The position numbers were made by a program, and so were the translations under genes. The notes beneath the pieces were generated by a model that did no database searches, had not been told where the DNA came from, and saw only the letters and a program-made list of their open reading frames with translations. A stretch of 14,666 nucleotides of DNA from contig CAZWZF010000087.1 of the NCBI GenBank assembly GCA_964638715.1, positions 1-14,666 of the forward strand. Direction: 5' to 3'. This document shows positions 1-7,206 of this stretch, one piece after another (positions within the stretch are counted from its first letter, which is position 1; each line of letters begins with the position of its first letter). Source of the stretch: JBAXQQ01 sp037131695. Lineage in GTDB: Bacteria; Armatimonadota; Hebobacteria; CAIYQO01.

Positions 1-28
1 TTTATAAGGTTAACTTTGAAATCTGGCA

Positions 29-57
29 TTGACATATCAAATATAATATGATATAGT
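29..57 (+). promoter_or_regulatory. Sigma-70-type promoter of first pseudopilin operon
   Basis: A perfect -35 hexamer TTGACA (29-34) is followed after exactly 17 bases by TATAGT (52-57), five of six matches to the -10 consensus. The predicted transcription start is near 63-65, giving a leader of about 73 bases before the start codon at 137. A very similar arrangement precedes the second pseudopilin operon at 2631-2659, which strengthens the call. Confidence 0.75.
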
Positions 58-67
58 TAATTATTAA

Positions 68-79
68 GTTAACGCGAAC
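68..79. promoter_or_regulatory. Operator-like element, copy 1 (LacI-type shape)
   Basis: The sequence GTTAACGCGAAC begins 10 bases after the end of the -10 box. Two related copies occur in the window, at 2671-2682 and 8564-8575, with joint consensus GTTARCGYKAAC. The outer GTT/AAC arms and the central CG are symmetric in all three. A CG-centred near-palindrome just downstream of a promoter is the usual shape of a LacI-family repressor site; the identity of the regulator is inferred and no such gene lies in this window. Confidence 0.6.
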
Positions 80-136
80 CTGAATTTGAGTTAATAAAAT
101 CGTAATTAATAATTTCGAAAAAAGGGGGAAAATGTT

Positions 137-1282
137 ATGGTTTATTCCGTTCCACGTCGGGGTTTCACTCTTATTGAACTTCTCGTTGTAATTGCTATCA
201 TTGCCGTGTTAGCGGCGATATTGTTTCCTGTCTTCAGTAAAGCCCGTGAAAAATCATGGCAGACTACCTGTATGAGCAATCAACGCCAAAGCGCGATGAC
301 TTTGATGATGTATTGCCAGGACCATGAAGAAACATTCTTCAACGCGCCTTCGGATAAAGCCTGGTCATCAATGTTAAATAGTCCGAATGGTGCCTATGAT
401 TGTCCTGCCCTTACCGGCAATGCCACCGATGGAAATCCAGAATATGGGATGAATATTGCCCTGACTGGAATGTCGATTGGTGATATTACTGAACCGGATA
501 AGACTATTTTATTGGGTGACATATTTCCCACAAATAGCAACACCAGTTTTATGATTCGTGACCCTAACACCGATTTTCATCAACGCCATAGCAACGCGTT
601 GGTATTTGCCTGTGTTGATGGCCATGTAGTAACGGAAAGGTTGGATACCCCGATTTTAGGGTCGCTGGAAGCGAAGAAGTATATATTTTTCTGCGCGCCT
701 AAATTAATTGCGTCTTATACCGGACCATTAGATAACCCGGTACCCAGTCCGACTGGTTTTACTTCCTGGGTATATTCATCAGTACAGACCATGCCATCTG
801 AGATTGTGGCGTCAGCAACCGGTTTGCCAAATTTTCGTATTGAGGCACAAATTGGATACGCATGGCATAATTCTTATGGTCATCAGGCGGGGATGCGCAT
901 GCTGGGTTTATTCCTGCCGGATGCCGGTGGGGTAAATAACGACGGTTTTTATTTGGGTATTCATGATGTTTATACCGGCTATTCTAACATCGCTGCCGGA
1001 TGTGGGAGCAGTGCATCCACCGCAGGAGTTTTAATTAAGAATGATATGCCGACATACACATGGTCACCATACCCGTATTACAAGATTGTTGTAAATATAG
1101 TGGGTGGAAAAGTTGCTTTGGGGACGGTATATTCAAATACTAACATGGCACTGGCATCAACCACTTACCAGATACCATCTGATAAACTTGCCAACTGGGT
1201 TGGTCGCACTAAATGGGCATTTTTATCGACTGGCAGTAATGGTGCAAGGGTGCAGAATATTAAATATTACTTGTTGTATTAA
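137..1282 (+). CDS. Pseudopilin-like H-X9-DG protein, paralogue 1
   Basis: This 381-residue protein begins with a short basic leader and a prepilin peptidase site, cleaved after Gly9 before Phe10, with the conserved Glu at +5 (Glu14). A hydrophobic helix spans about residues 12-30. His151 and Asp161-Gly162 form the H-X9-DG motif of prepilin-processing-associated proteins. Cys45, Cys89 and Cys159 are shared with the three paralogues downstream. Residues from about 215 to 381 form a C-terminal module with GLFLP (257-261), GRTKW (356-360) and a terminal VQNIKYY, features repeated in the other paralogues. It has no name that I recognise and may be beta-rich. The start is set by GGGGG at 124-128, eight bases upstream. 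Export and assembly through a type II secretion or type IV pilus-like machine is inferred from the family. It is the first gene of a two-gene operon. Confidence 0.85.
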   Translation: MVYSVPRRGFTLIELLVVIAIIAVLAAILFPVFSKAREKSWQTTCMSNQRQSAMTLMMYCQDHEETFFNAPSDKAWSSMLNSPNGAYDCPALTGNATDGNPEYGMNIALTGMSIGDITEPDKTILLGDIFPTNSNTSFMIRDPNTDFHQRHSNALVFACVDGHVVTERLDTPILGSLEAKKYIFFCAPKLIASYTGPLDNPVPSPTGFTSWVYSSVQTMPSEIVASATGLPNFRIEAQIGYAWHNSYGHQAGMRMLGLFLPDAGGVNNDGFYLGIHDVYTGYSNIAAGCGSSASTAGVLIKNDMPTYTWSPYPYYKIVVNIVGGKVALGTVYSNTNMALASTTYQIPSDKLANWVGRTKWAFLSTGSNGARVQNIKYYLLY

Positions 1283-1305
1283 TTCAGCATTTTAAGGAGG
1301 TTTAT

Positions 1306-2463
1306 ATGAAAACTAATAAAGGGTTCACACTTATTGAATTGCTCGTTGTAATTGCCATTATTGCCATTTTGGCCGCCATATTATTCCCTGTCTTTGCCCG
1401 CGCCCGCGAAAAAGCGCGGCAGACTAACTGTATGAATAATCAGCGACAGATAGCTATATCAGTAACCATGTATATACAGGACCATAATTCCATGTTCATA
1501 CCGAATCCTGGTTCGCAAACCTGGGTATCTTCACTTGCTGCATCTGATAACGCGCTTTACAACTGTCCATCAAACACAAATGTTGGCATAGCCGGCAATC
1601 CTGATTATGGATTTAACGCGTCACTTCTGGGAGTTTCATTATCAGATGTCACCAACCCATCCGGCATGTTGATGCTGGCAGACCGGGTGGTGGACGGTAC
1701 AAAACCAAACGGCCTTATTACCAATGTGGAGACCGACCTTGACCCGCGTCATTCCAACTCAAGCACTTTCGCGTGTGTTGATGGTCATGTGGTATCTATG
1801 AGTATGAAGAACGCGAAAAGCAAGTTTGTCGCGTTGTACAAAGGCGGCATAGATATCTTTTTACAGGGAACGCAAATTGGTTATATCTATATGGGTACCG
1901 GCGGCAATCCGAATGAATATAAAACAGCAGGAGATAGCGGATGGTCAGTGATAAATCCGCTGCAGGACTTGCCGGAAAACCTGATATATACAGGCAGCGA
2001 TATTCCGACATTCAGTGTTACTTATGAAATAAAAGCCCACTGGTCAGGTTCATGGGGACATCAGGCCGGTTATCGTATGCTGGGTTTATATCTACCAAAT
2101 ACCGGTGCGAACGGGTCAAATGGAATTTATAGCGGTTGGCAGGAACCAACAATTAATGGTCTGGCGCGGGCAATTGCCGGCACCGCTAACACAGCGGTCG
2201 GCCCTGACGGCGATGCCGCCATAAAATGGGACTACCCGGGTTCTGAATATCTTAATGTGAAGATGTATTGCGCAAACTGGATGGTAACCACTATTTTGAT
2301 GGATGCCAAAAAGACAGTAATCGCAGTACACAGCAGCGTAATAAATGACCCGTCTATCTATGCCGGACGCACTAAATGGTCACCCATGACCGGCAATAGC
2401 AGTGGTAATGCCACCGCGGTGCGTAACCTGACATTTTATCAGGTAAGAATGGTACAGCAATAA
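1306..2463 (+). CDS. Pseudopilin-like H-X9-DG protein, paralogue 2
   Basis: This 385-residue protein follows paralogue 1 after 23 bases and has a consensus Shine-Dalgarno AAGGAGG (1294-1300), so it is almost certainly cotranscribed with it. The leader is very short (MKTNKG), cleaved after Gly6, with Glu11 at +5. The H-X9-DG motif is His149 to Asp159-Gly160. Cysteines 42, 87 and 157 match those of the other paralogues. The C-terminal module has GLYLP, GRTKW and the closing VRNLTFY, aligning by eye with paralogue 1. The large C-terminal part makes it longer than a classical minor pseudopilin (roughly 150-200 residues). A surface-exposed structural or binding role is inferred; the ligand is unknown. 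Confidence 0.85.
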   Translation: MKTNKGFTLIELLVVIAIIAILAAILFPVFARAREKARQTNCMNNQRQIAISVTMYIQDHNSMFIPNPGSQTWVSSLAASDNALYNCPSNTNVGIAGNPDYGFNASLLGVSLSDVTNPSGMLMLADRVVDGTKPNGLITNVETDLDPRHSNSSTFACVDGHVVSMSMKNAKSKFVALYKGGIDIFLQGTQIGYIYMGTGGNPNEYKTAGDSGWSVINPLQDLPENLIYTGSDIPTFSVTYEIKAHWSGSWGHQAGYRMLGLYLPNTGANGSNGIYSGWQEPTINGLARAIAGTANTAVGPDGDAAIKWDYPGSEYLNVKMYCANWMVTTILMDAKKTVIAVHSSVINDPSIYAGRTKWSPMTGNSSGNATAVRNLTFYQVRMVQQ

Positions 2464-2510
2464 AATAACAAGGACTGTCATACTTTGAGCACAAGTCTGA
2501 AACGATTAAA

Positions 2511-2540
2511 ACAGGGGCAACCAGAATAAATTGCCTCTGT
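2511..2540. repeat. Inverted repeat after paralogue 2
   Basis: The arms ACAGGGGCAA (2511-2520) and TTGCCTCTGT (2531-2540) pair over 10 bases with one G-U, around a 10-base loop. No T-tract follows on the + strand, but read on the - strand the hairpin is followed by TTTT. It may be a 3'-end processing or stability structure for the operon transcript rather than a simple forward terminator. Confidence 0.5.
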
Positions 2541-2571
2541 AAAATATGCAAACGATAACTTCTGTAACTAT

Positions 2572-2608
2572 GTTAAATTTTTCATAGCATAAATTTAACT
2601 TATTTTTT
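2572..2608 (+). terminator. Possible terminator of first pseudopilin operon
   Basis: A perfect 9-bp inverted repeat, GTTAAATTT (2572-2580) and AAATTTAAC (2591-2599), with a 10-base loop, is followed by TTATTTTTT. The stem is AT-rich and so weak, but the T-tract is good. It lies just upstream of the next promoter at 2631, where a terminator would be expected. The 246-base gap holds otherwise only the inverted repeat at 2511-2540 and the promoter and operator of the next operon. Confidence 0.45.
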
Positions 2609-2630
2609 AATAAATTCCGAATTTTATCTA

Positions 2631-2659
2631 TTGACAATTACCCATTAATATAATAAAAT
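2631..2659 (+). promoter_or_regulatory. Sigma-70-type promoter of second pseudopilin operon
   Basis: TTGACA (2631-2636) and TAAAAT (2654-2659) are separated by 17 bases. The predicted start of transcription is near 2665-2667, about 44 bases before the start codon at 2710. The -35, spacer length and downstream operator-like element reproduce the layout of the promoter at 29-57. Confidence 0.75.
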
Positions 2660-2670
2660 AAGTCATTGTA

Positions 2671-2682
2671 GTTAGCGTGAAC
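2671..2682. promoter_or_regulatory. Operator-like element, copy 2
   Basis: GTTAGCGTGAAC starts 11 bases after the -10 box, almost the same spacing as copy 1 at 68-79. It differs from copy 1 at positions 5 and 8 and from copy 3 (8564-8575) only at position 9. The position would let a bound repressor block the start of transcription. Confidence 0.6.
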
Positions 2683-2709
2683 TATAAAATATGTTAAAGG
2701 GATCAGATT

Positions 2710-3894
2710 ATGAGTTTAAATCTATCACGTCGGGGTTTCACATTAATTGAACTTTTGGTAGTGATTGCCATAATTGCAATTTTAGCTGCCATATTATTCC
2801 CGGTATTTGCGCGAGCACGTGAAAAAGCCCGGCAAACTACCTGTACCAGCAACCAAAGGCAGATTGCTGTTGCTGTTGGCATGTACGCGCAGGATAATAG
2901 TGAGACTTTTTTTTCAGCAGATTCTGCAACATGGAATGCCAGTTTGACGAAATATGCTGAAGGCGGGGTTTATGATTGCCCGACATCATCATTTAAAGGT
3001 ACCAGTGGGATGCCAGATTACGGTTTTAATCGTCAGTTATATGGCGCGACTGTAAGTGGAATATCTAACCCATCTGCCACAGTTATGCTTGCTGATTTCA
3101 TTAATTCGGCAGGTGCCGCAAATACTGACATTACCGTATGGAATAGTCAGGCGGATTGCCGTCATTCCGGTTCGTTGATTTTGGCATGTGTGGATGGACA
3201 TGTGGCAACTGAACGGGTGAGTTCAACTAACGTAAGTGGCGATTTATTGGGGAAAGGATATAACCTTTATGATGTTGGAATGGCAAGAATTCCTGTTTTA
3301 TATGCTGGTAGTATTCCGGCTATTTTTAATACCAAAGCATCTGAAGGCGGTACCCAGTGGGTATCATCCAATGCGTTAACCATGCCGGATGGCACATATA
3401 CCCCAACCGGTGGGACAACCATGCCAAATATAAAAATTGAAGTTGACGTCTGTTATCCGCGGCAATATAACCAGATGACGTGGTTCGTTGGTGATAATGC
3501 TGTTATATGTTTTAATACTGATAGCTTTCCCAGTGGTACCACCAAACCTTCTTCCATGTATGGGGGCATATTCAACTGGAATAACGGAAAATATCGTGTT
3601 TGGTCATCTGCCCCTGCATTTCCATCAGATATGTATAGCGCAGGCACTCAAATGACTGGTAATTTTCCTGTTCGCGGGAAATATTACCATCTGACACTTG
3701 TTGTTATGAACAATACAATTACCACCAGTTGTTATGATGGTCAAAAGTGCATGGGAACTTCACCGGCATTTACTGTGCCCGCCGCTACAATATCTGCCCA
3801 GGCAGGTAAGAATAAAGTAGCGCTTGCTTTTGAGGGATATTACCAGAAAGAAGGTTTGATAATGCGTAATTTCCGTCTGTCGAAAATGCAATAA
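2710..3894 (+). CDS. Pseudopilin-like H-X9-DG protein, paralogue 3
   Basis: This 394-residue protein starts with the leader MSLNLSRRG, cleaved before Phe10, with Glu14 at +5, and a hydrophobic helix at about 12-30. The FPVFARAREKARQTTC stretch right after the helix is a hallmark of this pseudopilin group. His152 and Asp162-Gly163 form the H-X9-DG motif. Cysteines 45, 90 and 160 are conserved with the paralogues. Its C-terminal module is the most divergent of the four: the GLYLP segment is missing, but an equivalent GKNKVALAF stretch and a terminal MRNFRLS remain. The start is supported by AAAGGGA (2696-2702), seven bases upstream. It heads the second two-gene operon, and like the head of the first it carries an RRGF cleavage site. 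Confidence 0.85.
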   Translation: MSLNLSRRGFTLIELLVVIAIIAILAAILFPVFARAREKARQTTCTSNQRQIAVAVGMYAQDNSETFFSADSATWNASLTKYAEGGVYDCPTSSFKGTSGMPDYGFNRQLYGATVSGISNPSATVMLADFINSAGAANTDITVWNSQADCRHSGSLILACVDGHVATERVSSTNVSGDLLGKGYNLYDVGMARIPVLYAGSIPAIFNTKASEGGTQWVSSNALTMPDGTYTPTGGTTMPNIKIEVDVCYPRQYNQMTWFVGDNAVICFNTDSFPSGTTKPSSMYGGIFNWNNGKYRVWSSAPAFPSDMYSAGTQMTGNFPVRGKYYHLTLVVMNNTITTSCYDGQKCMGTSPAFTVPAATISAQAGKNKVALAFEGYYQKEGLIMRNFRLSKMQ

Positions 3895-3915
3895 TACGAG
3901 AGGGGAATGGTAATT

Positions 3916-5121
3916 ATGAAAGATATGAAAACATTAAAAGGTTTTACCTTAATAGAATTGCTGGTGGTAATATCAATTATTGCCATACTGGCAGCTATTT
4001 TATTCCCGGTTATTGCCCGGGCACGAGAAAAAGCCCATACCACCACATGCGTAAGCAATCAACGCCAGATATCAGCGACCTTATTAATGCACGCACAGGA
4101 TCATGAAGAAATGTTTATTACTGTCGGTTCTGATGCCTGGCCAACTTCATTGGGTAATTATAATGATACTGCAATGTATAATTGTCCTACATATACTGGC
4201 GTCGGTACTGGCGGTGCACCGGAATACGGTTTTAATATGACACTGGGCAGCAAGTCAATAGGTGAAGTGCAGGATCCGTCATCGATGTTGATGACAGCAG
4301 ATTTATTGCCAATACAGGCAACTAATCCATCTTATACTTTCATTGACCCTAATACTGATTTAGACGCGCGTCATTCTAACTCATTAGTCTTTAGTTGTGT
4401 TGATGGTCATGTTGATATGGTACAAATACCGTTGAATGGATTAATTAGCGATATGCTGACAGCACGAAAGTTAAATTGGATTTGCACCAGTGGCACACAG
4501 ATAGGTACAACATTAGCATCATCAACTCCATATCCTGATAATAAACTTGGTACCAGTAATGACCCCAAATATTCTTCATTATTATCTTTGCCATCTGAAG
4601 TATTGGTAAATAATGGTGTTCTGCCAAATTATATGATGACATGTACAATGTCTACTTATGCTCATAATGCAGGCTCAGGTGAACAATATTGCGGGAATAC
4701 ACTTATAGGTTTGTATCTGCCGGATACGGTTACATCAAATGTTCGTGTTCCGGGCATTTTTGCTGGTTATAGCGTTGGGTATGGTGGTCCAGGTAGTGCT
4801 TTCTGGTATGGTGGTGCGGCACTGGGAGTTGATTCGTATGGTGCCGGTGCATTGGATGCAGTAATTGGAACCCTAAAAAAATCTCCAACAGCATACACTG
4901 TTAAATTAACTGTAATCGGTGCAAGGAAAAAAATGACTGTTGGTGTATATCAGGGTTCAAAAATTGTTGGTAATTCGTCATACGATATAAGTGATTTAGA
5001 TATCCAAAATTGGCAGGGAAAAACAAAATTAGCTGCTGTTAAAGATGATTTCTTTATCTGGGGTTCAGGTGTAAACGCTTGTAGTGATATTCAAAATGTC
5101 GCATTTTATCAATTATTCTGA
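3916..5121 (+). CDS. Pseudopilin-like H-X9-DG protein, paralogue 4
   Basis: This protein of 401 residues follows paralogue 3 at a distance of 21 bases. An in-frame ATG exists at 3907, but the ribosome-binding sequence GAGAGGGGA (3898-3906) would abut it, so the ATG at 3916 is preferred. The prepilin site is KG before FTLIE. Numbered from 3916, His153 and Asp163-Gly164 form the H-X9-DG motif, and cysteines 45, 90 and 161 match the other paralogues. The C-terminal module has LIGLYLPD, GKTKLA and a final IQNVAFYQ, close to paralogues 1 and 2 although Gly- and Tyr-richer. The typical Phe in FPVFARA is Ile here. A role as surface or secretion-associated pseudopilin is inferred from the N-terminus; ligand and assembly partners are unknown. 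Confidence 0.85.
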   Translation: MKDMKTLKGFTLIELLVVISIIAILAAILFPVIARAREKAHTTTCVSNQRQISATLLMHAQDHEEMFITVGSDAWPTSLGNYNDTAMYNCPTYTGVGTGGAPEYGFNMTLGSKSIGEVQDPSSMLMTADLLPIQATNPSYTFIDPNTDLDARHSNSLVFSCVDGHVDMVQIPLNGLISDMLTARKLNWICTSGTQIGTTLASSTPYPDNKLGTSNDPKYSSLLSLPSEVLVNNGVLPNYMMTCTMSTYAHNAGSGEQYCGNTLIGLYLPDTVTSNVRVPGIFAGYSVGYGGPGSAFWYGGAALGVDSYGAGALDAVIGTLKKSPTAYTVKLTVIGARKKMTVGVYQGSKIVGNSSYDISDLDIQNWQGKTKLAAVKDDFFIWGSGVNACSDIQNVAFYQLF

Positions 5122-5144
5122 TAAATAACACCAAGAATAAATTT

Positions 5145-5206
5145 ACAGGACTTTCGCTTAAGGTCACTTTGAGAGATTCTCTTTTAAAGCGAAAGTCCTG
5201 TTTAAT
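5145..5206 (+). terminator. Strong hairpin ending the pseudopilin cluster
   Basis: The arms ACAGGACTTTCGCTT (5145-5159) and AAGCGAAAGTCCTGT (5187-5201) are perfectly complementary over 15 bases, with a further partial stem inside and a central loop. TTAATAATCTTT follows, a modest T-rich tail. It lies 23 bases after the stop codon of paralogue 4, so a transcription terminator or 3'-end stabiliser is the natural reading. Confidence 0.65.
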
Positions 5207-5229
5207 AATCTTTCCTTGCGGGAAGGATT
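5207..5229. repeat. Short hairpin in leader of secreted hydrolase gene
   Basis: AATCTTTCC (5207-5215) can pair with GGAAGGATT (5221-5229), with one G-U pair and the loop TTGCG. It immediately follows the terminator-like hairpin and lies 37 bases before the next start codon. It could be a second terminator stem or part of the leader of the downstream gene. No convincing promoter is visible between here and 5266. Confidence 0.4.
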
Positions 5230-5265
5230 TGATGCAGGCAGATAAATTTTGTCGGAGAGTTAATT

Positions 5266-7200
5266 ATGTATAGACTTTTATATTTTATATTGTTATTTTC
5301 AACCACATTGGTGATTTATTGCGCGGAGCCGGAGAAAATACAAATAGCCGTAAACGAACAGGGGTTAAAGTCATTAACTTATCAGAGGGTTGAATATTGT
5401 GACCAGTCCGGCAGTGGGGTTGTCGGATTTTCCGCCACGCCATCCGGTATTCAGGATATTAAGAAAAATCGTGATATATTTGCAACAAAACCAGTATCAT
5501 CATCAGTAAAAGACAATACAGTTGTCGTTACTTATCCGTGGGGTACATTTAAAGTTAAATATACCGTAAAAGGCAATGATTTGAATATTGCTGCGGAATT
5601 AACGAATAATTCAAAGGACGATATTGGATGGTGGAAAGCGAATCTGATGCAATTTAATAGCCGTTTGGTATTTGATGCCAGTGGCAAAAATATGAATTGG
5701 GTATATCAACGCGAAAGGTTTGGTGGTAGTTCACCATATAGTCATTGGACATTTTCTGACCCGCATGTTTATTGGTGGAACGATGGTGCCACGAAAATTA
5801 TCTTTGCCGACCTTGACCCTAAATGGCAGACGGGCGTATATCGTTTGAAAACTGATAATGGTGACAGGTGGGTGGCAGCAGTATCATCAGATGGTGATGA
5901 AAATAATACGAAAGCAGTTGTGCCTGCCGGCGGTTCAGATTCAGCACATATCGCTATCCGATTTCGTTCCGTTAATGACAATCCGATTATTGAAGCGGGT
6001 GATAGTTACCGTGCTTGGGGACGTAGTGAACCTATGAAGGTTAATTGGCCCGATCGACGACCAATTGGCACATTTTTCGTTGCAGAATCTGCCAAGGGAT
6101 GGCCAACTAACCCTAATGGGTGGTTTAATGACCAGAAAGTTGATGTAACCACCGATGTTGGACGGGCAGATTTTGCAAAACGTATGCTTGAACGTGTTGA
6201 CGCAAGTATTGTGGTGTTAAAAGATGTCGGCGCCCAGGGAGTTGTCTGGTGGGATGTTGAAGGTGCCCGGAATCCACACCCGATAACATATATTGGTGAC
6301 CCGCGGGTTTTGGATCCAAAGCATCCGCAACATGATAAATATGCTCCGGAACTTGATACAGAAGTAACGTATAATGATAAGAAAATGCCACTGGTTGATG
6401 CCTGTTTTGCAAAGTTTAAAGATGCTGGTTTTAAAACCGGGGTGACTATTCGCCCACAGGCATTGACATGGAAAGATACCGCCCCGGTACAGACATGGGT
6501 GAATAACCCGAATGACTATACATTTCCCAAGGCAAAATATGCTATTGATCGCTGGGGATGCAGCATGTTTTATATTGATAGCGTAAATGAATGGTTCGGG
6601 TGTTGGTGGTATAACTCTATACTGAAAGAATATCCAGATGTGTTGTTAATACCGGAATGGTCGCGAACCCGTGGATTCGCCGGTGCGGCACCTTTCAGTT
6701 ACACAAAATTTACCGGTTGGACCCGTGGTGTTGCTGATGAAATTAAGGCATGCTGGCCCAATGCTTTTTGTTGCATGTCTAATATCGATTTCACTAACCC
6801 AGTAGCGCGTGAAGACGCTTTTCATGCAGTGCAAAATGGCAATATCATGTTATTTAACTGCTGGTATAACAATGACGACGCAAAACGGATTAAGTTGATG
6901 TACCAACTTGCCGGGGTAAAACATACACCGGTAGCAATTAACCAGACAATAGATTGTCCGGGTGGAAATGGGGGTACCAAGATAACATTGCGCGCGAAAG
7001 ATGAAGATGATGACCAGATTCGTTTTACATTACTTGACCAGCCATTACACGGGGTTCTGCGCAAGTTTGACCCGGTGGGAATTGTATATTACACCCCGGA
7101 AGAAGGCTTTGCCGGGGAGGATTCTTTTACCTTTAAAGCTACTGATTACAGCGGATTGGATTCTAATATCGCAAAGGTTGATGTAAATATTGAAGAATAG
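5266..7200 (+). CDS. Probable secreted glycoside-hydrolase-like TIM-barrel protein with cadherin-like C-terminus
   Basis: This 644-residue protein starts with a hydrophobic signal-peptide-like segment (1-20); cleavage near Cys19-Ala20 is plausible but neither a clean AXA site nor a canonical lipobox. Residues about 25-250 look like a beta-sandwich rich in Trp and Tyr, as found ahead of the barrel in several alpha-glycosidase clans. Residues about 265-545 look like a TIM barrel, with acidic candidates in WWDVEG (Asp330, Glu332), FYIDS (Asp438) and IPEW (Glu464). Asp438 sits in a context resembling the nucleophile strand of GH31/GH36/GH97-type enzymes. Residues about 555-643 form a cadherin/tandem-95-like domain (ATD-type repeat with YYTPEEGFAGEDSFTF). 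GGAG at 5254-5257 supports the start. The exact family and substrate are not recognised. It is six bases from the next gene, so the two form an operon. Confidence 0.7.
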   Translation: MYRLLYFILLFSTTLVIYCAEPEKIQIAVNEQGLKSLTYQRVEYCDQSGSGVVGFSATPSGIQDIKKNRDIFATKPVSSSVKDNTVVVTYPWGTFKVKYTVKGNDLNIAAELTNNSKDDIGWWKANLMQFNSRLVFDASGKNMNWVYQRERFGGSSPYSHWTFSDPHVYWWNDGATKIIFADLDPKWQTGVYRLKTDNGDRWVAAVSSDGDENNTKAVVPAGGSDSAHIAIRFRSVNDNPIIEAGDSYRAWGRSEPMKVNWPDRRPIGTFFVAESAKGWPTNPNGWFNDQKVDVTTDVGRADFAKRMLERVDASIVVLKDVGAQGVVWWDVEGARNPHPITYIGDPRVLDPKHPQHDKYAPELDTEVTYNDKKMPLVDACFAKFKDAGFKTGVTIRPQALTWKDTAPVQTWVNNPNDYTFPKAKYAIDRWGCSMFYIDSVNEWFGCWWYNSILKEYPDVLLIPEWSRTRGFAGAAPFSYTKFTGWTRGVADEIKACWPNAFCCMSNIDFTNPVAREDAFHAVQNGNIMLFNCWYNNDDAKRIKLMYQLAGVKHTPVAINQTIDCPGGNGGTKITLRAKDEDDDQIRFTLLDQPLHGVLRKFDPVGIVYYTPEEGFAGEDSFTFKATDYSGLDSNIAKVDVNIEE

Positions 7201-7206
7201 GAATAA

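Noticed and set aside
137..5121. Possible phage or mobile origin of the repeated genes
   Set aside because: No integrase, transposase, terminal repeats or attachment site; the four genes are paralogues of a chromosomal pseudopilin family.
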